A DNA stretch of 64,000 nucleotides. Source: Parvibaculum sedimenti (GTDB taxonomy: Bacteria > Pseudomonadota > Alphaproteobacteria > Parvibaculales > Parvibaculaceae). The stretch lies in the NCBI RefSeq assembly GCF_009184905.1, contig NZ_WESC01000013.1, positions 40,681 to 104,680 on the forward strand, read 5' to 3'. Shown in pieces: positions 18,988 through 26,908 of the stretch. The first letter of the stretch is position 1; the number at the start of each line of letters is the position of its first letter. A program made the position numbers and the translations under genes. The notes beneath the pieces were generated by a model. The model saw only the letters and a program-made list of their open reading frames with translations. It was not told where the DNA came from and ran no database searches.

Positions 18988-19764
18988 ATGAGGTTCGTAA
19001 TGTTTTCCCGCCTGGTCTCCGCGCGCTCTGCCGGTCTTGCAGTACTTGCCGCTTTCGCCATGACACTTGGCGGCTGCGGCGCCATGGACCGCATCGACAA
19101 TATCGGCGCGGCCCCCGCACTCGCCCCCATCGCCAATCCGACGACGCAGCCGGGCTACCGCCCTGTCAGCATGCCGATGCCGACGGCGGAGAAGGTTGTC
19201 TACGAGCCGAATTCGCTCTGGCGCACCGGCTCGCGCGCCTTCTTCCGCGATCAGCGCGCAGCGAAGGTTGGCGACATTCTCACCGTGTTGATCGACATCG
19301 CCGACAGCGCCAAGGTCGACAACTCGACGGAGCGCACACGCGCCAATTCGGAAAATGCGGGCCTCACCAATTTCCTGGGGCTCGAGGGCAAGTTGAAAAA
19401 CGTGCTGCCGAGCGGTGTCGACCCGACGAGCCTTGTCGACGGTTCGAGCGCGAGCGCGAGCAAGGGCGCAGGCTCCGTTGACCGCAAGGAAAGTATCGCG
19501 CTCACGATTGCAGGCGTCGTGACGCAGGTCCTACCCAACGGCAATCTGGTGATCGAGGGACGCCAGGAAGTTCGCGTCAATTATGAGGTACGCGAACTTC
19601 TCATTAGCGGCATCGTCCGGCCGGAGGACATCTCCAACACCAACACGATCAAGCACACGCAGATCGCCGAAGCGCGCATCTCCTATGGCGGTCGCGGCCA
19701 GATCAGCGACGTGCAGCAGCCGCGCTACGGACAGCAGCTTTACGACATCGTGATGCCGTTCTGA
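18988..19764 (+). CDS. flgH: Flagellar L-ring lipoprotein FlgH
   Basis: Outer-membrane L-ring subunit. 258 residues with a signal peptide and lipobox LGGC (Cys near residue 30), followed by the conserved SLWRTGSRAFFRDQRAAKVG and a C-terminus rich in GIVRPEDISNTNTIKHTQIA, both diagnostic. An ATG five codons in is an alternative start. A strong bidirectional terminator follows. Confidence 0.96.
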   Translation: MRFVMFSRLVSARSAGLAVLAAFAMTLGGCGAMDRIDNIGAAPALAPIANPTTQPGYRPVSMPMPTAEKVVYEPNSLWRTGSRAFFRDQRAAKVGDILTVLIDIADSAKVDNSTERTRANSENAGLTNFLGLEGKLKNVLPSGVDPTSLVDGSSASASKGAGSVDRKESIALTIAGVVTQVLPNGNLVIEGRQEVRVNYEVRELLISGIVRPEDISNTNTIKHTQIAEARISYGGRGQISDVQQPRYGQQLYDIVMPF

Positions 19765-19784
19765 TGGTTTGATGTCGGAAAACA

Positions 19785-19812
19785 AAACGCGGCTCCGAAA
19801 GGAGCCGCGTTT
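19785..19812. terminator. Bidirectional terminator between flgH and dksA
   Basis: A perfect 12-bp stem (AAACGCGGCTCC / GGAGCCGCGTTT) closed by a GAAA tetraloop, with A-rich and T-rich flanks on either side. It can terminate both the flgFGAH transcript and the convergent dksA transcript. Confidence 0.9.
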
Positions 19813-19842
19813 CTGATTCAGTGCCTAAGCAAAGCCGAAGCC

Positions 19843-20259
19843 TCAATCGTCGCGATAAACCTTTTCGCGCCGCTCGTGGCGTTCCTGCGCTTCAATGGAG
19901 AGCGTGGCGATGGGACGCGCATCCAGCCGCTTCAGGCTGATGGGCTCGCCGGTCTCCTCGCAATAGCCGTAAGTACCTTCCTCGATCCGGCGCAGCGCGG
20001 CGTCGATCTTGGAGATCAGCTTGCGTTGCCGATCGCGTGTCCTGAGTTCGAGCGAGCGCTCCGTCTCCGTCGACGCGCGGTCGGCGAGATCCGGATGCTG
20101 TGCCGTTTCTTCCTGAAGATGCTGCAGCGTTTCGCGATTTTCGTGGAGGATGTCGTCCTTCCACTTTTCCAGCTTGCGCCGGAAATACTCGCGCTGCCGC
20201 TTGTTCATGAACGGCTCGTCCTCGGACGGTACATAGCCTTTAGGTAAGCGGACAACCAT
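19843..20259 (-). CDS. dksA: RNA polymerase-binding protein DksA
   Basis: Binds the secondary channel of RNA polymerase and works with ppGpp. 138 residues: a coiled-coil region with the acidic tip (HPDLADRASTETERSLELRT) and the globular C-terminal domain GTYGYCEETGEPISLKRLD. Of the four zinc-ligand cysteines in the E. coli type only the first (CEETG) remains, so the fold is probably zinc-independent. The start chosen gives MVVRLPKGYVPSEDEP with GGAGAG upstream; an in-frame extension to 20424 lacks support. Its place among flagellar genes is typical of alphaproteobacteria. Confidence 0.93.
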   Translation of the reverse strand: MVVRLPKGYVPSEDEPFMNKRQREYFRRKLEKWKDDILHENRETLQHLQEETAQHPDLADRASTETERSLELRTRDRQRKLISKIDAALRRIEEGTYGYCEETGEPISLKRLDARPIATLSIEAQERHERREKVYRDD

Positions 20260-20585
20260 TCGCGGTGATCTCTCCTGACACACACGCAAGAAAACGCGGC
20301 GGAGTATAGGGAGTGGATTCTCGATTCTCAACAACCGAAGGCAACTTAGGTTATCAATCTCCAACCCGTTGATAAATATAAGAGAAATGCAGCCCTTCAG
20401 GCGGAATTCGCCATCGGCGCGCATGAACCTTCTGTTACGCCGTTATGCGTTCAGAACCTAATGTATGAGATTATGCATAATTATACCTGCTCCCGTCGCA
20501 GGCTTATGGGTCATTTTTGGCACTTCGGACATAGCTTCAGGCGGGTAAAAAGCGCCGCTTGAGAGACCGCAAGGCAGTCCTCCGA
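20260..20585. other. Intergenic region upstream of dksA
   Basis: No gene seen in about 326 bp. On the minus strand TATAAT at 20480-20485 is a perfect -10 hexamer, but no convincing -35 lies 16-18 bases upstream. If used it would give dksA a leader of about 215 nt. The region is visibly AT-richer than its surroundings. Confidence 0.4.
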
Positions 20586-21017
20586 TCAGTCTTTCGGGAA
20601 GGCTCCGAACTTCGCCAGTTCGACCCGCGCCCTGAGCTCGATGTGATCGAGGATGTTCCCCAGCTCGGGATCTACGACGCGGCCCCGCTGCCCTTCGACG
20701 GCAATGAGCAGACGCGAAAGCTTTGCCTGTGGCACCTGCCCCGCGAGCAGCGCCACCTTTATATCGTCGAGCATGTCGAGCAATTGCTCGCCACGCGCGA
20801 TGGCGCGGCGGGGCGAGGTCAGTGCGTCGCCCGCGGCGGAAGCACCTTGCAGCGCGAGAAGCGCGTCAACGGCGCCCAGCGAGGCCGCAGCGCCGAGGCC
20901 CGCAACGCCCCTGCCTTCGTCCAACTCTCCCGCCATGAAGCCGGAGCCCAGGCCGCGCGCCGATGCCGAGCGCTTGCCCGCCGTCTGGCCGATCTGCCGT
21001 GTACCGCCAATCTTCAT
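20586..21017 (-). CDS. fliX: Class II flagellar assembly regulator FliX
   Basis: FliX couples completion of the early basal body to FlbD, the sigma-54 activator of late flagellar genes. 143 residues from MKIGGTRQIG. The central Ala/Gly-rich segment and C-terminal DIKVALLAGQVPQAKLSRLL match the family. The in-frame ORF extends 10 codons upstream, but the ATG chosen gives the usual FliX N-terminus. It is divergent from flgI, as in Caulobacter, and a perfect CtrA box lies about 80 bp upstream. Confidence 0.92.
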   Translation of the reverse strand: MKIGGTRQIGQTAGKRSASARGLGSGFMAGELDEGRGVAGLGAAASLGAVDALLALQGASAAGDALTSPRRAIARGEQLLDMLDDIKVALLAGQVPQAKLSRLLIAVEGQRGRVVDPELGNILDHIELRARVELAKFGAFPKD

Positions 21018-21096
21018 CGATATGTCCTCAAGCCCTTTTTCCGGCAATGCGCCGGACGATATGGAGCTATTCGACAGTGATGATGGACCGCATCCG

Positions 21097-21111
21097 TTAA
21101 AGCGGCGTTAA
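21097..21111 (-). promoter_or_regulatory. CtrA box upstream of fliX
   Basis: TTAAAGCGGCGTTAA, a perfect TTAA-N7-TTAA site 80 bp upstream of the fliX start in the fliX/flgI divergent region. fliX is CtrA-controlled in Caulobacter, so the match is expected. Confidence 0.75.
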
Positions 21112-21126
21112 GCATGAACTCATCGC

Positions 21127-21141
21127 CGGCAGAATTTGCCG
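21127..21141. promoter_or_regulatory. ftr-like palindrome upstream of flgI
   Basis: CGGCA-GAATT-TGCCG, a perfect inverted repeat. It is 86 bp upstream of the sigma-54-like promoter of flgI and 16 bp from the CtrA box of fliX, so bound FlbD could affect both directions. Confidence 0.65.
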
Positions 21142-21226
21142 GGAGCGCCGTCGAAACTTGCCGGGCATGGCGGAAGCGCACCATTCAGAAGGCGCATGAG
21201 ACAAACAAAATCAGCCACTTAGGCCA

Positions 21227-21242
21227 TGGCATGGCTTTCGCT
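21227..21242 (+). promoter_or_regulatory. Sigma-54-like promoter of flgI-flgJ-flgN
   Basis: TGGCATGGCTTTCGCT has GG-N10-GC spacing; the -12 half is TCGC rather than TTGC. It ends 38 bp before the flgI start and has an ftr-like palindrome upstream, which raises confidence in a moderate match. Confidence 0.55.
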
Positions 21243-21280
21243 AGGGAGGGTCGTACTCTTACGCCTCAGACGGTCAGCAA

Positions 21281-22420
21281 ATGCTCAGGCACATCGCCGC
21301 CTTCTTCCGCTCCACCGCACCGCTCCTCGCCTTGGCCTGTGCCTTTGCGCTTGTTCTGCCTCAGGGCGTTCAGGCCTCGTCGCGCATCAAGGACATCGTC
21401 GATGTCGAAGGCGTCCGCGATAACCTGCTCGTGGGTTATGGCCTCGTGGTCGGCCTGAACGGCACGGGCGACACGCTGCGCAACGCGCCCTTCACGCAGC
21501 AGAGCCTCACCGCGATGCTTGAACGGCTGGGCGTCAACACGCGCGGCAGCCAGATCAAAACGGCGAATGTGGCCGCCGTCATGGTGTCGGCAAACCTGCC
21601 GCCTTTCGCACCGCAAGGCACCCGCATCGACGTGACTGTCAGCGCGCTTGGCGACGCGACCAATCTTCAGGGCGGCGTCCTGCTTGTGACGCCTCTCATG
21701 GGCGCGGATGGACAGGTCTATGCCGTCTCCCAGGGTTCCGTGGCAACCGGCGGCTTTTCCGCCAAGGGCGACGCGTCATCCGTGGTACGCGGTGTGCCGA
21801 CCAATGGCCGCATCGCCAATGGCGCCGTGGTCGAACGCGAAATCGACTTCAAGCTCGCCGAGCTCAAGACGCTGCGCCTTGCGCTACGCAACCCCGATCT
21901 CACGACCGCTCAGCGCGTCGCCGGCGCCATCAACACCTTTCTGGGCAACGGCGCGGCTGTCGCCAACAATCCGACCACGGTTCAGCTGACCGTGCCCCCT
22001 TCCTATGCGGGCAATGTGGTCAATCTGTTGACGGATATCGAGCAGCTCCGCGTGGAGCCTGACCTCGCGGCCCGCGTTGTCATCGACGAAAGCTCGGGCG
22101 TGATCGTGATGGGTCAGGATGTGCGCGTCAGCAAGGTGGCCATCGCGCAGGGCAACCTCACCATCAGCGTCACCGAAACGCCGCAGGTCAGCCAGCCCGC
22201 GCCCTTCTCCAACACCGGCCAGACCACCGTCGTGCCCCGCACCAGCGTCAATGTCGATGAGGCCAAGGGCCGCAAGCTCGCCATGGTCGACGGCAGCATC
22301 AGCCTCAAGGAACTGGTGGACGGGCTCAACGCCCTCGGCGTCAGCCCGCGCGACATGATCACCATTCTTCAGGCGATCAAGGCTGCAGGCGCACTCCAGG
22401 CCGAAATCGAGGTGATGTGA
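21281..22420 (+). CDS. flgI: Flagellar P-ring protein FlgI
   Basis: Periplasmic ring subunit around the distal rod. 379 residues: signal peptide (LLALACAFALVLPQGVQA), then the conserved blocks RIKDIVDVEGVRDNLLVGYG, NGTGDTLRNAPFT and the C-terminal NALGVSPRDMITILQAIKAA. It overlaps flgJ by 4 bp (ATGA). Confidence 0.97.
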   Translation: MLRHIAAFFRSTAPLLALACAFALVLPQGVQASSRIKDIVDVEGVRDNLLVGYGLVVGLNGTGDTLRNAPFTQQSLTAMLERLGVNTRGSQIKTANVAAVMVSANLPPFAPQGTRIDVTVSALGDATNLQGGVLLVTPLMGADGQVYAVSQGSVATGGFSAKGDASSVVRGVPTNGRIANGAVVEREIDFKLAELKTLRLALRNPDLTTAQRVAGAINTFLGNGAAVANNPTTVQLTVPPSYAGNVVNLLTDIEQLRVEPDLAARVVIDESSGVIVMGQDVRVSKVAIAQGNLTISVTETPQVSQPAPFSNTGQTTVVPRTSVNVDEAKGRKLAMVDGSISLKELVDGLNALGVSPRDMITILQAIKAAGALQAEIEVM

Positions 22421-22734
22421 TGATCGCCAGCCTCGCCGCCGCCACGCCCGCCTATGTCCACACGCCGATGCAGGCTTCAACGCCCGGCGCGACGCGCAAT
22501 GCAAAGGCCTGGGCCGTGGCGCAGGAGTTCGAGAGCCAGTTCATCTCGGTCATGGCGCAGTCAATGTTCGAAGGCATCAAGTCCGACGGGCCTTTCGACG
22601 GCGGGCAAGGCGAAGGCATGTTCCGCTCGCTCCTCGTCGATCAGTACGGCAAGGAAATGACCAAGGCGGGCGGCATCGGCATCGCCTCCAACATCTACAA
22701 CGAAATTCTGAAGCTTCAGGAGCAAGGACGATGA
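22417..22734 (+). CDS. flgJ: Rod-binding protein, FlgJ N-terminal type (CheL)
   Basis: 105 residues covering only the rod-scaffold domain of FlgJ (VAQEFESQFISVMAQSMFEG, GMFRSLLVDQYGKEMTKAGG). The peptidoglycan-hydrolase domain found in gammaproteobacterial FlgJ is absent, as is normal in alphaproteobacteria, where the gene is also called cheL. Overlaps both neighbours by 4 bp, so translation is probably coupled. Confidence 0.9.
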   Translation: MMIASLAAATPAYVHTPMQASTPGATRNAKAWAVAQEFESQFISVMAQSMFEGIKSDGPFDGGQGEGMFRSLLVDQYGKEMTKAGGIGIASNIYNEILKLQEQGR

Positions 22735-23198
22735 GCGAACCCCACCGCATCGCCGCAGGCGACCTTTCCCCCGCCGCCCTGGTGGACCGCATGCTTGCCG
22801 TCGCCGACCAGCTCGGCGACATCATCATCCGCGAAACCGGCCACCTTCAGGCCTGCGAGCCTCTGAGGATCGGCGAGCTTCAGGAGCAGAAAATCCGCCT
22901 TGCCAATGAATATGCCATGGATGTCCGCGCTGTGACGTTGCGCAAGGATTTGATCGACCGCGCACCTGCCGAGAAGGTCGCGACGCTCAAAGCCGCCATG
23001 ACAAAGCTCGACAGCTTGCTTCGCGCAAACGAAGTAGCCCTCGGCGCGGCGAAGTCCGTCTCCGAACGGCTGCTCAAGGCCGTGGCCAACGCAGTCTCCG
23101 AGAAGAAGGCCCCTGTCCTGGGATACGGCCGCAATGCCGCCATCGCGCGGCCCTCGGGCAGCTCGCCCGCAGCCATCGCGCATGACGCGCGCGTTTAA
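22731..23198 (+). CDS. FlgN-like flagellar export chaperone (FlbY type)
   Basis: 155 residues, almost all helical, with the FlgN-like pattern of an N-terminal helix (LVDRMLAVADQLGDIIIRET), a conserved LGELQEQK-like block (IGELQEQKIRLANEYAMDVR) and a Ser/Ala-rich tail. FlgN chaperones hook-junction proteins FlgK and FlgL. It is the last gene of the flgI unit; its stop codon lies within a hairpin. The assignment rests on context and general pattern. Confidence 0.7.
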   Translation: MSEPHRIAAGDLSPAALVDRMLAVADQLGDIIIRETGHLQACEPLRIGELQEQKIRLANEYAMDVRAVTLRKDLIDRAPAEKVATLKAAMTKLDSLLRANEVALGAAKSVSERLLKAVANAVSEKKAPVLGYGRNAAIARPSGSSPAAIAHDARV

Positions 23199-23216
23199 GG
23201 CTAATACCGCCTTAAA
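23194..23216 (+). terminator. Hairpin at the end of the flgI unit
   Basis: TTTAAGGC and GCCTTAAA form an 8-bp stem with a 7-base loop; the left arm contains the stop codon of the FlgN-like gene. There is no long T run, so it may be a weak terminator or an mRNA-stabilising hairpin. Confidence 0.4.
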
Positions 23217-23217
23217 A

Positions 23218-23232
23218 TTAACCGGACGCTAA
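23218..23232 (+). promoter_or_regulatory. CtrA-like box upstream of the TPR-glycosyltransferase
   Basis: TTAACCGGACGCTAA is TTAA-N7-CTAA, one mismatch from the CtrA consensus, about 90 bp before the start of the following gene. No sigma-54 element is seen in that interval. Confidence 0.45.
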
Positions 23233-23323
23233 CCCTGTTCGCGCGAGTGTTGAGGCACATTCGGGCATCGTCCATTCCGCGCGCGACGCGCCGGCCATGG
23301 ACAGGACAGCGGGGGCGGCTTCA

Positions 23324-25267
23324 ATGTCAAAATCCAGCAGGCAAGGCGCAGCGAAGCACATCGACCTGGACCGGACGATAGAACGGGCCCAGACCTATCA
23401 TCGCAAAGGCCAGTTTGCCGATGCGGAGCGCCACTACCGCATGGCGCTCGCCCAGGACCCCGCCAATGCTGGCATACTTCGCCTCATGGGGGTCCTAGCG
23501 CATGAGGCCAGGCGCAACGACCGCGCCATCGAAATGCTGCAACGGGCACTCGACGTCGATCCCGATTACAGTACGGCCCATCGCAATCTGGCTCATGTCT
23601 TCGCTCTCGAAGGCAAGAACCTGGATGCCCTTCACCATTATTGCGAAGCCGCGCGGCTCGATCCGACCGACATCAACGCGCTGATCGAAGCGGCCCGCCT
23701 GCAAAGCGACGGCCTCGGAAACTACGAAGCGGCGCTCGCCACCTATGACCAGGGCCTCATTTCTGCGCCGAATGACGCCCGGCTCCATCGCGGCCGGGGC
23801 AAGATGCTTGCCGAGATGGACCGGCCGGACGAGGCGATTGCCGCCATGGCGGAGGCCGGCCGCCTTGCGCCGGACGACGGCGTCGTCGCCTACCATCAGG
23901 GAACGATTCTCGCCCGCTTCGGCCATGCGCAAGAAGCCGCCGAAGCATTCGAGCGCGCCGCGAAACTCAACCCGGACGATACAGAAACCTGGATCGCCTA
24001 TGGCAATGCCCTTGCCGCCATAAAGGAAAAGCAGAAGGCAGTGGACGCATTGTCTCGTGCCATTGAGCTCACGCCGGATGCTGCCATCGCCTATACCAAT
24101 ATCGGCAATATCCTTGCCGACGAGGCGATGCTGGAGGAGGCGATAGGCGCCCACCTCAGGGCCATCGATCTCGCGCCTGCCCTCTATCAATCTTATGTAA
24201 ATCTAGGCTCGGCGCTCCAGACCGCCTGCCGCCCGCAGGAAGCTCTACCCGCCTACCAGAAAGCCGCGGAACTCAACCCCGGGCATGACGGCATTCTGTG
24301 GAATCTCGCACTCTGCCTGCTCTCGGTCGGACGCCTCGAAGGTTGGGACATCTACGGCTTCGGCTTCAGCAGCGGCCAGCGCAAGCCCATGCGCCCCTTC
24401 CCCGGCCTGCTGTGGGAAGGTCAGGACCTCAAGGGTAAGACCATCATGATCTGGCGTGAGCAGGGCGTGGGCGACGACCTGCGTTTCTCCACCGTCATTC
24501 CGGATATGATCGCCGAAGCGGGCCATGTCATCGTCGAAACGGAGCCACGCCTCGTCGATCTCTACCAGCGCAGCTGGCCCGAAGCGACCGTCCGCGCCGA
24601 GCAGGGCCGGGCTACCGGTCTCGGAAATTACCCCGAGGAGGAAATCGACTTCGACTACACCGCACCCGCTGGCATCGCTGCATCGCTGCGCCGCCGCACG
24701 CTCGATACCTTTCCGAAGCGTTCGAGGCCGCTCGTTGCTTGCCCCGAGAAGCGCGCCGATGCGCGAGCATGGCTCGACAGTCTCGGTCAGGGACCGAAGG
24801 TCGGTCTGACCTGGCGCTCCGGCATGCGCAATCCCGTCCGCAACATCTTCGCAACCGATCTTCAGGATTGGATCCGCCTTCAGGAGATCGAGGGCCTCAA
24901 GCTTATCAGTCTTCAGTTCGGCAATCCGCAGGACGAGATTCGCGAGGCGGCCGAGAAGCATGGGCTCACCATCCACGAAATGCCCGGCGTCGACACGCAT
25001 AATGATCTCGACGGGACGGCAGCGTTAACGGCCGAACTCGACTTTGCCACGGGTCTCTGGAACGCGGCCGCGGAAATGACCGGCGCCCTCGGCATGCCCG
25101 GACTCTTCTATATGCCTGCGCATCATCCCATGCAGATCGGCACCGGCACCCTGCCTTGGCATCCGACACTGCAAATCTATCCGGTCATGCCCGGCTTCAA
25201 CCGCTCCGAGCTTCTGGGCCGCATTCTTTCCGACGCCCGCATTCTCCTGGCCGCCCGTCGGGTCTGA
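23324..25267 (+). CDS. TPR-glycosyltransferase, FlmG-like
   Basis: 647 residues. The N-terminal half is a run of TPR repeats (about residues 20-350; for example KGQFADAERHYRMALAQDP, NDRAIEMLQRALDVDP, EAAEAFERAAKLNPDD). The C-terminal half is a glycosyltransferase-like domain (KTIMIWREQGVGDDLRFSTV, KVGLTWRSGMRNP). Caulobacter FlmG has the same layout, binds flagellins through its TPRs and transfers pseudaminic acid to them. The flagellin genes directly downstream support the same substrate. The sugar donor cannot be told from the sequence. I chose the second ATG, with GGGGGCGG upstream, over one nine codons earlier. Confidence 0.75.
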   Translation: MSKSSRQGAAKHIDLDRTIERAQTYHRKGQFADAERHYRMALAQDPANAGILRLMGVLAHEARRNDRAIEMLQRALDVDPDYSTAHRNLAHVFALEGKNLDALHHYCEAARLDPTDINALIEAARLQSDGLGNYEAALATYDQGLISAPNDARLHRGRGKMLAEMDRPDEAIAAMAEAGRLAPDDGVVAYHQGTILARFGHAQEAAEAFERAAKLNPDDTETWIAYGNALAAIKEKQKAVDALSRAIELTPDAAIAYTNIGNILADEAMLEEAIGAHLRAIDLAPALYQSYVNLGSALQTACRPQEALPAYQKAAELNPGHDGILWNLALCLLSVGRLEGWDIYGFGFSSGQRKPMRPFPGLLWEGQDLKGKTIMIWREQGVGDDLRFSTVIPDMIAEAGHVIVETEPRLVDLYQRSWPEATVRAEQGRATGLGNYPEEEIDFDYTAPAGIAASLRRRTLDTFPKRSRPLVACPEKRADARAWLDSLGQGPKVGLTWRSGMRNPVRNIFATDLQDWIRLQEIEGLKLISLQFGNPQDEIREAAEKHGLTIHEMPGVDTHNDLDGTAALTAELDFATGLWNAAAEMTGALGMPGLFYMPAHHPMQIGTGTLPWHPTLQIYPVMPGFNRSELLGRILSDARILLAARRV

Positions 25268-25301
25268 GGCCGCGTTCCGTACACGCGCGGCAAATGCCAC
25301 C

Positions 25302-25316
25302 CGGCAAAAATCGCCG
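25302..25316. promoter_or_regulatory. ftr-like palindrome 1 upstream of flagellin 1
   Basis: CGGCA-AAAAT-CGCCG, one mismatch from the CGGCA-N5-TGCCG pattern, 74 bp upstream of the flagellin sigma-54 promoter. It is immediately followed by a second copy. Confidence 0.45.
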
Positions 25317-25320
25317 CCCC

Positions 25321-25335
25321 CGGCACCCGCTGCCG
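25321..25335. promoter_or_regulatory. ftr-like palindrome 2, or terminator stem
   Basis: CGGCA-CCCGC-TGCCG within a longer CCCCGGCA / TGCCGGGG stem. It fits the ftr pattern and lies 55 bp upstream of the sigma-54 promoter. It could also be a transcription terminator for the preceding gene, but no T run follows on either side. Confidence 0.45.
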
Positions 25336-25389
25336 GGGCGACGGCCAGAGGAAATCATATAAGTCATTGTTTTTATTGAATATTATAAC

Positions 25390-25405
25390 TGGCCCGCTCC
25401 TTGCT
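25390..25405 (+). promoter_or_regulatory. Sigma-54 promoter of flagellin 1
   Basis: TGGCCCGCTCCTTGCT has GG-N10-GC spacing and a perfect TTGCT -12 half. The same 16 bases occur at the flgE promoter. Transcription from here would give a flagellin mRNA leader of roughly 190 nt. The stretch just upstream is strongly AT-rich, as expected for DNA bending. Confidence 0.8.
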
Positions 25406-25608
25406 GATTAAGTTGCCAGTAAGTACAGGAACACAAGGGACTGAAATGCTCCGTAGGCGAACGAGAGAGGCGACGAGGACCAACTTTCCTCATCCGGCAA
25501 AAAAATAAGCTGGACCGCCGCGCGTTTACGCGGAATTAAGCATTAATTTTCAGTATGACACTCGAGCCGGACCGAGACACGCCGGCAGAACCCAAGAGGG
25601 TGATTGAA

Positions 25609-26727
25609 ATGGCTGACGTTGTTCTCTCTAGCGCGATGCGCTCCAATCTGCTGAGCATGCAGAACACTGCGAAGCTGCTCGACCAGACGCAGCAGCGCGT
25701 GGCAACCGGTCTCAAGGTCAATAGCGCGGTTGACAATCCGCAGTCCTATTTCACGGCGAAGGGACTGAACGGTCGTGCATCGGACCTGAATACCCTGCTC
25801 GACAATGAAGGGCTGGCGGTTCAGACGATCAATGCTGCGAGCCAGGGCATCGACGCGATCCAGAAGCTGGTGCAGCAGGCCAAGGCCACCGCGACCCAGG
25901 CGCTTCAGACAACCATTCAGCCGACGACGCTGACGGAAACCGTGACCACCCATGACTATTCGACGACCAACGGCTCCCTGACGATCAAGATCGGCAGCAA
26001 GTCCGCGGTCACCGTCCCGCTGACAACCAATATCCAGAGCGCCGGCGACCTGAAGGCCGCGATCTCGGCCGCGGGCATTTCGGGTCTCAGCGTCACTGAG
26101 ACTTCTGCCGGTCTCCTCAAGTTCACGGTCTCCACGGGCGACAAGCTCACCCTGAGCGGCGATGCCACGACCACAGGCGGCGCCCTTGCCGACACGACCA
26201 ACACCAATACGTCGTCCAACGGTACCAGCCGCAACAAGCTGATCGACGACTACAACAACCTGCTGACGCAGATCGACCAGCTCGCCAAGGACGCAAGCTT
26301 CAACGGCACGAACCTGTTGCAGTCCGGAACGAACCTGGTCGTCAACTTCAACGAGGACCAGAGCTCGAAGCTGGCTATCGCGGGGGTAAACTCCAACTCT
26401 GCGGGCATCGGCCTCGATCCCCTCGCTTATGACGCCTTCAATAACGACGATAACATCAAGGCCGTCCAGAACAGCAACGATGGGGCAACAAACAAGCTTC
26501 GCAGCCTCGCCACCTCCTTCGCCTCAAGCCTGTCCATCGTGCAGGCCCGCGAGGACTTCACGAAGAATCTGGTAAATACGCTGCAGACAGGCGCGGCGAA
26601 CCTCATCACCGCCGACACGAATGAAGAAGGCGCCAACATGCTGGCCCTGCAGACTCGTCAGCAGCTCGGCGTGCAGGCCCTTTCGATCGCCAGTCAGGCC
26701 CAGCAGAGCGTCCTGAAGCTCTTCTGA
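25609..26727 (+). CDS. Flagellin 1
   Basis: Filament subunit, 372 residues. N-terminal D0/D1 region starts MADVVLSSAMRSNLLSMQNT and includes ATGLKVNSAVDNPQSYFTAK. The central Thr/Ser-rich region (about 110-215) differs from that of flagellin 2. The C-terminal D1/D0 region has DTNEEGANMLALQTRQQLGV and the short ending typical of alphaproteobacterial flagellins. The ATG chosen has GAGGGTGA upstream and the usual flagellin N-terminus; the ORF extends 18 codons further. It is probably glycosylated by the enzyme encoded just upstream, and its leader is a possible FlbT target. Confidence 0.95.
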   Translation: MADVVLSSAMRSNLLSMQNTAKLLDQTQQRVATGLKVNSAVDNPQSYFTAKGLNGRASDLNTLLDNEGLAVQTINAASQGIDAIQKLVQQAKATATQALQTTIQPTTLTETVTTHDYSTTNGSLTIKIGSKSAVTVPLTTNIQSAGDLKAAISAAGISGLSVTETSAGLLKFTVSTGDKLTLSGDATTTGGALADTTNTNTSSNGTSRNKLIDDYNNLLTQIDQLAKDASFNGTNLLQSGTNLVVNFNEDQSSKLAIAGVNSNSAGIGLDPLAYDAFNNDDNIKAVQNSNDGATNKLRSLATSFASSLSIVQAREDFTKNLVNTLQTGAANLITADTNEEGANMLALQTRQQLGVQALSIASQAQQSVLKLF

Positions 26728-26760
26728 GCCGCCTGACACCATCTCTCTAATAGACAAACC

Positions 26761-26793
26761 AGCGGGGCTCTTCGGGGTCCCGCTTCTTTTTTT
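26761..26793 (+). terminator. Terminator of flagellin 1
   Basis: AGCGGGGCTC-TTCG-GGGTCCCGCT forms a 10-bp stem with two wobble pairs and a TTCG tetraloop, followed by TCTTTTTTT. A strong intrinsic terminator separating the two flagellin genes. Confidence 0.9.
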
Positions 26794-26828
26794 GAAAAAT
26801 CGGAGAAATTTTTTGGAGCATTTTACCG

Positions 26829-26840
26829 GGTCTTAAGACC
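26829..26840. promoter_or_regulatory. Palindrome upstream of flagellin 2
   Basis: GGTCTTAAGACC is a perfect 12-bp palindrome about 70 bp before flagellin 2, in the only space where its promoter can be. No sigma-54 -24/-12 pair with correct spacing was found here, so regulation differs from flagellin 1. The binding factor is unknown. Confidence 0.35.
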
Positions 26841-26908
26841 TCGGGCGCATAGTCCTCGCGAGCTCAGGAAGAGCCCACGACATTCGTTCCTAGGAAAGGA
26901 AAAATACA

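Noticed and set aside
20519..20540. TGGCAC-like -24 sequence between dksA and fliX
   Set aside because: No GC at the -12 position with correct spacing.
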